Below are positions 1 through 4,729 of a stretch of DNA of 5,101 nt, in pieces. The position numbers were made by a program, and so were the translations under genes. The DNA comes from JAAZBI01 sp964461005 (lineage in GTDB: Bacteria > Bacillota_I > Bacilli_A > RF39 > UBA660). A model generated the notes under the pieces. It saw nothing but the letters and a program-made list of their open reading frames with translations, did no database searches and was not told where the DNA came from. The DNA lies in NCBI GenBank assembly GCA_964461005.1, contig CAYWQQ010000033.1, forward strand, positions 1-5,101, read 5' to 3'. Within the stretch, counting starts at the first letter, position 1, and the number at the start of each line of letters is the position of its first letter.

Positions 1-2316
1 TGTGGAACTGAAAATTTAACTAGTACTGAGAAATGTACTAATTGTGGTTTTGTTTTTAATCAAAAGAAAAAAAAGAAAAATGGTATAGTAGTAATACTAA
101 TAATAATATTAATATTAATTGGGTTATTTATTTTTTGGAAAGAAAAAATAAATAAATTTGCCGATCCATTTAATGATTTTGATATTAAATTGCCAGCCAA
201 TATAGTGTCAAATAGAGTATATGAAGAAAAAGAAACTATTAATGGTATTTTAGAAGAAGAATATAAAAATGAAAAGATAAGTGCTGATAAATATATTAAA
301 GAATTAGCATATTCTTTATATGATTATGGCAAATTAGATTATAAATATAAGAATGTTGGGTCTGGATTAATAGACCCCAACATATTGCTGGAGAAAGCAG
401 CTTCTTTGGCAGATTCATTAAGCCCTGAAACGGCTAAGTATGTAATTAGAAAAATTACATTAGCTGATGTTAAATGGGATGTAAAAAGTGGTACATCAGG
501 AATATATAATTTTGATCAATCAATTGTACCTTTAATATCAGAACAGAATGATTTAAGTAAATTAAGTAAAGCAGTTTTATCATCTAATGGTAATTTTATA
601 GTTTATTATACCACTTCAGGTGCTAACGCTATTAAAGATAGTGATGCTACAAAAATAGCTGATCATTTAGAAAACACAGTTAAAGCTTATGAAGACTCAT
701 TTGGTTTCAAATTTACTTATACTGCTAAATTAGAAGAATGGTTGGTAGGTGAAATAGCAGAAGTGATTTCTTTTGGAGCATATCAAGAAGCTACTACAAA
801 AGCAGAAAAAATATTAAAAGAAAATAATATAGATATAGCTTATATGAAGAAAGCAATGCCTGTTTTTATTATTGATACTGACGTTAAAAACACAGGAGCT
901 TTAGGTTTTTATGTAAATCCTGATTTAGATCTTTTCACTAAAATTATGGCAAGAATCTATGGTGTTGATGATGCAACTGTTGAAAATATTTTAACTACTT
1001 ATGCTTTTCCCTTTTTTGTAGTTAGTTCTACCATATCAAATTTTGATAATTCAAAACTGGTTTTATCTCACGAATTATTTCATCATTATCAAGGCTATAA
1101 TATCTGTGGTAATGGTCTCTATGCTAATTGTGCAAGTGGAAACTTTACGCTTGAAACTCTGGCTAACTTTGCAGCGGTTACTAATTCGGGCATCAATAAA
1201 ACTGATACTGTAATAAATGCTCACGCTAAAGACTTTATAGCAAATTCCGCAACAAGTCTTGATCAAATTGGTGTAAAAAATGGTGATGATAGTGCTGCTG
1301 GTTATAATGGCTTTGTTTTTGCTTTAAATTATGCAGAAACAGTTAAAAATGGCAAAGATTATTTGTTTGATTCATTGAAAACAGCGGAACCATTAAAGTA
1401 TCTAGCTGAAAGTGCTGGAGAAGATTATAAAAAAGTCATGATATTAACTGGTAAAAGGAATTTGACTGCAGATTATTCTAATAAAATTGCTATTGCAAAA
1501 TTTGATGGTATCATGAATTATCCTCAAAATTATAAAATTTTAGAACCAGAAAATAAAATTCTTGATCTATCAATAAACTATTCCAGTTTCCAATATTTTT
1601 ATGTAAATCCTAGTACATATAAACAACAATCACAAATTGTTTTTAAAAATAATTTGGCAAATTTGACACTCTTACTATTTGTTAAGCAAAATGGTATATA
1701 TAAATATTTATATACTCATGAATTTAGTAAAGATTTTGTAATAAATGTAGAAGACTTTAGATTATATGAGGAAGTTGCTTTTGGCCTTGTTAATTCTAGT
1801 TATCTTAATAATATTGATTATACAATTGAAGTTCAAGAAAAAGGAACTTTACCAGCTACTGTTACTGCAAAATCTTTAAAATTAGATAATTTAGATGATT
1901 TAATTAAGAATAGTTCTAGTATCGTTTGTAATAAATATGAAGAAAGTAAAAACTTTTATACTGTTTTTCAAATTAAAATGGGTTTTGATAACAAAGATAT
2001 TTTGAACGAACTTTATGCTAAAGCAACATTCAAAATAGTGGAAACAGAAAAAGACAATCCAATATTTGTATTGACTCAAAAAATTGTTTCTGGCTTATTT
2101 CAATTATTAATTCAGACATATAAAGAACAATTTAAATATTTAAATATAATTACTAATGAAAGTGATTCTGAATATAGTATAACTATTAAGATAAATAAAA
2201 ATTATTATGATGCTATTAAAAGTGAAATTATAAATGCAAAAATTGATTCTCAAGAAAAAATTGATGTTATAAGAGGTATTTATGACGAAGGATATGTTTG
2301 CGAATATCAAAAATAA
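1..2316 (+). CDS. Membrane-anchored putative zinc metallopeptidase with N-terminal zinc ribbon (5'-partial)
   Basis: The frame is open from the first base, so the gene starts outside the window; probably only a few codons are missing (numbering here counts the first visible codon as 1). Seen: C1-G and C12-x-x-C15-G form most of a four-Cys zinc ribbon whose first Cys lies off the edge. A Lys-rich stretch (22-26) and a hydrophobic membrane span (28-46) follow, predicting a cytosolic ribbon and an outside C-terminus. The outside part holds FIVYYTTSG (199-207), a pattern I recall upstream of HExxH in other secreted putative proteases, then HELFHH (357-362). E385 in TLETLANFAA is the likely third zinc ligand, giving a gluzincin-type layout. 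A beta-rich segment (about 519-625) and a tail domain bounded by C643 and C767 complete the protein. Known: HExxH binds catalytic zinc in many peptidases. Inferred: surface proteolysis, substrate unknown. The gene ends at TAA and is followed by a terminator. Confidence is high for the gene and architecture, moderate for peptidase activity. Confidence 0.85.
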   Translation, partial: CGTENLTSTEKCTNCGFVFNQKKKKKNGIVVILIIILILIGLFIFWKEKINKFADPFNDFDIKLPANIVSNRVYEEKETINGILEEEYKNEKISADKYIKELAYSLYDYGKLDYKYKNVGSGLIDPNILLEKAASLADSLSPETAKYVIRKITLADVKWDVKSGTSGIYNFDQSIVPLISEQNDLSKLSKAVLSSNGNFIVYYTTSGANAIKDSDATKIADHLENTVKAYEDSFGFKFTYTAKLEEWLVGEIAEVISFGAYQEATTKAEKILKENNIDIAYMKKAMPVFIIDTDVKNTGALGFYVNPDLDLFTKIMARIYGVDDATVENILTTYAFPFFVVSSTISNFDNSKLVLSHELFHHYQGYNICGNGLYANCASGNFTLETLANFAAVTNSGINKTDTVINAHAKDFIANSATSLDQIGVKNGDDSAAGYNGFVFALNYAETVKNGKDYLFDSLKTAEPLKYLAESAGEDYKKVMILTGKRNLTADYSNKIAIAKFDGIMNYPQNYKILEPENKILDLSINYSSFQYFYVNPSTYKQQSQIVFKNNLANLTLLLFVKQNGIYKYLYTHEFSKDFVINVEDFRLYEEVAFGLVNSSYLNNIDYTIEVQEKGTLPATVTAKSLKLDNLDDLIKNSSSIVCNKYEESKNFYTVFQIKMGFDNKDILNELYAKATFKIVETEKDNPIFVLTQKIVSGLFQLLIQTYKEQFKYLNIITNESDSEYSITIKINKNYYDAIKSEIINAKIDSQEKIDVIRGIYDEGYVCEYQK

Positions 2317-2326
2317 ATAATTGATC

Positions 2327-2387
2327 AAATACAATATAAAAACACAAGGAAAAGGTTAAACCTTCTCTTTTTAAAAGTATTGTATTT
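2327..2387. repeat. Outer inverted repeat enclosing the gene-1 terminator hairpin
   Basis: AAATACAATA (2327-2336) is the exact reverse complement of TATTGTATTT (2378-2387). The arms lie just outside the terminator hairpin at 2346-2372, so the transcript could form one long nested structure with an internal loop. The right arm overlaps the -35 region of the next promoter. It may stabilise the 3' end of the upstream mRNA, act as a terminator in both directions, or be a binding site. In AT-rich DNA a 10-bp match can also arise by chance. Confidence 0.5.
2346..2372 (+). terminator. Rho-independent terminator after the metallopeptidase-like gene
   Basis: AAGGAAAAGG (2346-2355) pairs with CCTTCTCTTT (2361-2370) across a TTAAA loop, with one A/C mismatch and one G/T wobble. 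The hairpin runs into five T (2368-2372). It starts 29 bases after the stop codon of the upstream gene. The T tract is short, so termination may be incomplete, but no second gene follows without a promoter of its own. Confidence 0.65.
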
Positions 2388-2408
2388 TTAAACAAGTGGT
2401 GATAGAAT
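2380..2408 (+). promoter_or_regulatory. Sigma-A-type promoter with extended -10 for the 2433 gene
   Basis: The -35 candidate TTGTAT (2380-2385) is separated by 17 bases from the -10 candidate TAGAAT (2403-2408). TG at 2400-2401 creates an extended -10 (TGATAGAAT). The predicted transcription start is near 2415, leaving a leader of about 18 bases that holds GGAGG at 2421-2425. The -35 matches only TTG of the consensus, which is tolerable with an extended -10. Confidence 0.6.
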
Positions 2409-2410
2409 AA

Positions 2411-2422
2411 CCATTTAAATGG
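2411..2422. promoter_or_regulatory. Perfect 12-bp palindrome at the predicted transcription start
   Basis: CCATTTAAATGG is its own reverse complement. It covers the predicted transcription start (about 2415), and its last two bases are the first two of the GGAGG ribosome-binding site. This position suits a repressor operator or a hairpin touching the ribosome-binding site. No loop remains if all 12 bases pair, so DNA binding is more likely than an RNA hairpin. No binding protein can be named. Confidence 0.35.
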
Positions 2423-2432
2423 AGGTAAAAAA

Positions 2433-3224
2433 ATGCAAAACAATCTAAAAATAGTTGGTGTATTTAATCCTTGTGGTGTAAATCCTTTAGAAAAGTTAAA
2501 TTTTGATTGGCCTATGGCTTTATGTACAATATATCAAAGTGAAAATGGTAAATATTATATAAAACACTTAGATACTGGATCAATTGAAAAACTGATATTA
2601 AATTTTAATAAAATTAAAGTGTTTGCAAAAAATAATGAATTAGTAGAAAAAGTTTTAACAGACGCTGAGATAAGAAGATTTAAAAATTGTAAGACAAGTG
2701 TAATGAGCCTAATAAATGGTCATAATTTGCGCCCATATTTGCCTGAAAAAAATAAATATTATTATGATCCTTTTGATTTGGACCAAAAGGAATCAATACG
2801 TGCTTGTTATTGTGATCTTAATGAATTTTCACAGGACAAAGTTTTTATCGAAGAAAATTATAAGACAGACTTAAAATCATACAATAACGCTGTATTATTT
2901 CCTAATAAAGATTTATATATTGGTAGCGGAGCTTTTATTTATGAAAAAGCTAAAAAGAATCTTTCAGTGGAGAATAAGAGTGCTGAAGAATTAATAGGAA
3001 TATATAATTATTTAATAGAAATAATGTATTTAGAAGAAGCCCGTGAAATAGTCAAAGAACTTAAAAAACAAGGTATTGATTCAGTTAAATATAAAGATTT
3101 TTTAAATCAGTATATTTATAATGATTCTAGTGATGTTTTAGATCAAGAATTAGCTCATATTGCTAATTTAATGGATATAAAAGAAAAAACAAAGTCATTA
3201 AAATTACGTTATTTTGATAGATAA
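2433..3224 (+). CDS. Hypothetical cytosolic protein, 263 aa, no recognised family
   Basis: I do not recognise this protein. The ATG start is well supported: GGAGG (2421-2425) sits 7 bases upstream and a promoter lies before that. There is no signal peptide and no membrane span, so it should be cytosolic. Residues 1-75 look beta-rich, with short alternating strands and a GKYYIKHLDTG hairpin-like stretch at 39-49. Residues about 165-263 look mainly alpha-helical and charged (for example the segment EEAREIVKELKKQG). A Tyr-rich stretch (109-111) precedes CYC at 125-127; C14, C31 and C86 are the other early Cys. The Cys spacing does not form an obvious zinc site. The gene is transcribed alone: it has its own promoter, a palindrome at the start site, and a strong terminator after the stop. 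The cytosolic location sets it apart from the membrane proteins around it. An adaptor, regulator or immunity-type role would be guesswork. Confidence 0.85.
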   Translation: MQNNLKIVGVFNPCGVNPLEKLNFDWPMALCTIYQSENGKYYIKHLDTGSIEKLILNFNKIKVFAKNNELVEKVLTDAEIRRFKNCKTSVMSLINGHNLRPYLPEKNKYYYDPFDLDQKESIRACYCDLNEFSQDKVFIEENYKTDLKSYNNAVLFPNKDLYIGSGAFIYEKAKKNLSVENKSAEELIGIYNYLIEIMYLEEAREIVKELKKQGIDSVKYKDFLNQYIYNDSSDVLDQELAHIANLMDIKEKTKSLKLRYFDR

Positions 3225-3230
3225 AAAAGA

Positions 3231-3260
3231 GGAAAAGAATTAAAAATTAATTCTTTTTTT
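3231..3260 (+). terminator. Strong rho-independent terminator after the 2433 gene
   Basis: AAAAGAATTAA (3233-3243) pairs perfectly with TTAATTCTTTT (3247-3257) across an AAA loop. Two more G/T wobbles are possible at the base, and the T run continues to 3260. The stem is AT-rich but 11 bp long. It begins within ten bases of the stop codon. Confidence 0.8.
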
Positions 3261-3262
3261 CA

Positions 3263-3271
3263 TGTTATAAT
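3263..3271 (+). promoter_or_regulatory. Consensus extended -10 element (distal promoter candidate)
   Basis: TGTTATAAT matches the extended -10 consensus exactly. No -35 box is seen at the right distance; that region is the preceding terminator stem. Predicted transcription would start near 3278 and read through 3302-3376 toward the lipoprotein gene. It may be a second, distal promoter for that gene, or serve a short transcript. A TATAAT at 3276-3281 could also act, but with no other support. Confidence 0.4.
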
Positions 3272-3301
3272 TATATATAATGATTGGAGTAAATTTGAAT
3301 T

Positions 3302-3376
3302 GTGAATGAAGAAATTAAAAAAAGTTTTAGTAAAAAAAAGACATATTGTTTAATATCAAAAATAGTAATTATTTGA
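3302..3376 (+). CDS. Possible 24-residue micro-ORF in the intergenic region
   Basis: A GTG at 3302 opens 24 codons ending in TGA at 3374-3376. The product would have a charged N-terminus (NEEIKKSFSKKK) followed by about ten mostly hydrophobic residues (CLISKIVII). GGAG at 3286-3289 lies 12 bases before the GTG, farther than ideal. The consensus extended -10 at 3263-3271 could drive it. Its stop codon overlaps the -35 box of the lipoprotein promoter. It could be a small membrane-active or leader peptide, a worn-down 5' end of a lost membrane-protein gene, or chance. The hydrophobic stretch is too short for a secure membrane span. I lean toward remnant or chance. Confidence 0.15.
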   Translation: MNEEIKKSFSKKKTYCLISKIVII

Positions 3377-3391
3377 CATATATTTCAAATA
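3370..3391. promoter_or_regulatory. Candidate operator: 22-bp near-perfect palindrome over the -35 box
   Basis: The half-sites TATTTGA (3370-3376) and TCAAATA (3385-3391) are exact reverse complements, and the central bases also pair except for one position (3377 C against 3384 T). Ten of eleven base pairs match. The element covers the whole TTGACA -35 box (3373-3378) and most of the spacer. This is the expected place for a dimeric repressor that blocks RNA polymerase. No regulator gene is visible in the window. Confidence 0.5.
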
Positions 3392-3401
3392 GTTTTATTA
3401 T
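3373..3401 (+). promoter_or_regulatory. Strong sigma-A promoter of the lipoprotein gene
   Basis: TTGACA (3373-3378) is a perfect -35 box. A 17-base spacer leads to TATTAT (3396-3401), five of six matches to the -10 consensus. The predicted start of transcription is around 3407-3409, directly at the AGGAGG ribosome-binding site (3408-3413). The mRNA leader would therefore be only about 12 bases long. Confidence 0.75.
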
Positions 3402-3419
3402 GATTTTAGGAGGAAAAAA

Positions 3420-4142
3420 ATGAAAAAAATTAGTAAGTTAATGTTAATGTTAATAGTTTGTCTTAATTTAACAGCCTGTGGTCCAAACAATAAAGTTGTT
3501 GATGATAAAACAAATAATGATAACCAAGAAACAAAGCAAAATGAAACCGGAAAAAAAATCACACCAGCCGATTCATACAGTGCATATCTTGAACTAAAAA
3601 GTAAAACCATTGGTGATTTAACTGATAATATACCGGAAGAAAATTATTCTTTACCGTTGGAATTATTGGGATTCACAATGGTAGATTTAACTATGATACC
3701 TATAACTTTTTGTGGATTAGACGAATCGGAAAGAGTAGGATTATCTTTGTTATATGACAAATTCACATACGAATATAAAGGTAATAAATGTATTTTTTCT
3801 TTTGAAGACGAAGATGGCAAATCCAGATATGAAACTATATTTGATTCTAAAAGAGACGCTATGCAAACTAAAATGTTTGTAAATGATAAATTAACATTTA
3901 TTAATGAATATATAAAATGTAAAAATGGCTATGCCGCTCAATACTATGTAGCTAGCGAAGAAAACAATACCACTTATCGTACCATATTTAGAAGTTCATA
4001 TATTATGACAGGTATTTTTAACGATGTGACAAAAGAACCAGAATCTATTTATAATTCTAGTTGTAATTTTGGAGATGATTGGTTAACAGCAGGAAATACT
4101 TGGTCTAAATATGATAATGGAGTTTTTTCTAGTAATAAATAA
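3420..4142 (+). CDS. Secreted lipoprotein of unknown function, 240 aa
   Basis: The N-terminus is a typical lipoprotein signal: positive residues K2, K3 and K6, a hydrophobic core (7-17), and the lipobox L-T-A-C with the lipidated Cys at position 20. After cleavage by signal peptidase II the protein should sit on the outer face of the membrane. A low-complexity Asn/Asp/Lys/Glu/Gln linker (about 22-46) follows, then a globular domain (about 48-240) I do not recognise. That domain contains four Cys, C98, C124, C167 and C215, enough for two disulfides. No enzyme motif stands out, and the many aromatic residues in alternating strands suggest a beta-rich fold. The ATG has AGGAGG 6 bases upstream. 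The gene has a near-consensus promoter, a candidate operator and a strong terminator, so it is a single-gene unit, probably well expressed when not repressed. Substrate-binding or envelope-sensing roles are possible but unproven. Confidence 0.9.
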   Translation: MKKISKLMLMLIVCLNLTACGPNNKVVDDKTNNDNQETKQNETGKKITPADSYSAYLELKSKTIGDLTDNIPEENYSLPLELLGFTMVDLTMIPITFCGLDESERVGLSLLYDKFTYEYKGNKCIFSFEDEDGKSRYETIFDSKRDAMQTKMFVNDKLTFINEYIKCKNGYAAQYYVASEENNTTYRTIFRSSYIMTGIFNDVTKEPESIYNSSCNFGDDWLTAGNTWSKYDNGVFSSNK

Positions 4143-4144
4143 AT

Positions 4145-4172
4145 AAAAGTTCGCAAACGAACTTTTTTTTTT
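4145..4172 (+). terminator. Strong rho-independent terminator after the lipoprotein gene
   Basis: AAAAGTTCG (4145-4153) pairs perfectly with CGAACTTTT (4158-4166) across a CAAA loop, and the T run continues to 4172. It starts two bases after the stop codon. It is the most convincing terminator in the window. Confidence 0.92.
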
Positions 4173-4173
4173 A

Positions 4174-4201
4174 TCTATATAGTGTTATTATTATATATAG
4201 A
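4174..4201. repeat. Inverted repeat flanking the -10 element before the SPFH gene
   Basis: TCTATATA (4174-4181) and TATATAGA (4194-4201) are exact reverse complements separated by 12 bases that contain the putative extended -10. The geometry suits an operator, but the arms are simple TA sequence and a chance match is likely in DNA of this composition. Confidence 0.25.
4183..4191 (+). promoter_or_regulatory. Extended -10 promoter candidate for the SPFH operon
   Basis: TGTTATTAT is an extended -10 with one mismatch to consensus. At the usual -35 distance only the T run of the upstream terminator is found. Transcription would start near 4198, giving a leader of about 22 bases that carries the ribosome-binding site AAGGTGA (4210-4216). 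A promoter is needed here because a strong terminator precedes it and a gene starts at 4220. Confidence 0.5.
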
Positions 4202-4219
4202 AATTATGGAAGGTGAATT

Positions 4220-4729
4220 ATGATTTATTATATCATTGCAACTGTAATAGTAATATTGTTAATTATAGTAAATATTAGAATAGTTCCTGAAAAAAAGGAA
4301 TATATTGTTGAAAGACTTGGAAAATATAAAGAAACATGGAAAAATGGACTTCATATTAAAATACCATTTATCGATCGAATTATTGGAGTAATATCTTTAA
4401 AGGAAAAAATCAAAGGTTTTTCACTTACTAAGATATTAACTAAAGATAACAATGAAGTTGTTGTTGATTTGTTTATATATTTTAAAATAGAAAATTCTTT
4501 TCAATATTTTTATGAAAATGAAAACCCTTTATTAATTATCAATTTATTGATAGAAAATGAAGCTAGAAGTTTAATTAGAAACGTTAAGTTGGCTAAGGCT
4601 TTTGATAAAAGAGACAAATTAGAAATAGAAATTATCAAAGTTATTAATCAAGAAACTCAAAAGTATGGAATTAAATTGTTAAGAGTAGAAATAAAAAATA
4701 TAGTGGAGGTAAAAGATGGAAACAAATAA
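4220..4729 (+). CDS. Short SPFH/band-7 (stomatin-like) membrane protein lacking the usual C-terminal coiled coil
   Basis: Seen: an N-terminal membrane segment (3-19) leads straight into an SPFH domain. Stomatin-type signatures appear in order: VPEKKEYIVERLGKY (22-36), GLHIKIPFIDRI (43-54), a beta segment ending TKDNNEVVVDLFIYFKI (74-90), a helical part containing EARSLI, and YGIKLLRVEIKNI (149-161). The protein stops eight residues later at 169. Known: stomatin, QmcA and HflK/HflC-type proteins are usually about 250-350 residues; after this point they carry a long Ala/Glu-rich helix used for ring or cage assembly. They scaffold membrane microdomains and often bind membrane proteases or NfeD proteins. 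Here that helix is absent and no NfeD gene follows. The downstream frame encodes a different protein, so this is not a simple frameshift. The start is supported by AAGGTGA at 4210-4216. The stop overlaps the next gene by 14 bases. Family assignment is firm; function in this cell is inferred only. Confidence 0.9.
   Translation: MIYYIIATVIVILLIIVNIRIVPEKKEYIVERLGKYKETWKNGLHIKIPFIDRIIGVISLKEKIKGFSLTKILTKDNNEVVVDLFIYFKIENSFQYFYENENPLLIINLLIENEARSLIRNVKLAKAFDKRDKLEIEIIKVINQETQKYGIKLLRVEIKNIVEVKDGNK
4705..4709 (+). promoter_or_regulatory. Ribosome-binding site of the 4716 gene, inside the SPFH coding sequence
   Basis: GGAGG at 4705-4709 lies 6 bases before the ATG at 4716. It sits within the last codons of the SPFH gene and decides the start of the next gene. 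A TAA at 4710-4712 in that gene's own frame rules out any start farther upstream. Confidence 0.8.

Noticed and set aside
67..75. In-frame A AAA AAG slippery sequence in the Lys-rich hinge of the first gene
   Set aside because: The -1 frame closes at 153-155 with no meaningful product, I see no stimulating structure, and such runs are expected in Lys-rich AT-rich coding DNA.
190..192. TTG as a possible start codon of the first gene
   Set aside because: The same frame is open back to base 1 and encodes a zinc ribbon and a membrane span, and no good ribosome-binding site precedes this TTG. The true start lies outside the window.
1075..1266. Reverse-strand open frames (1075-1266, 2140-2334, 3398-3610, 4679-4867)
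   Set aside because: Each lies opposite well-supported forward genes, has no convincing ribosome-binding site or family signature, and has the composition of antisense shadow translation.
3280..3309. Nine-residue ORF starting ATG at 3280
   Set aside because: It has no ribosome-binding site, is extremely short, and overlaps the other micro-ORF in a different frame. Nothing supports translation.
3374..3376. TGA read as Trp (Mycoplasma code), which would lengthen the micro-ORF into a membrane-span-sized peptide
   Set aside because: All seven Trp codons in the solid genes are TGG and none of them has an in-frame TGA, so the alternative code is not supported here.
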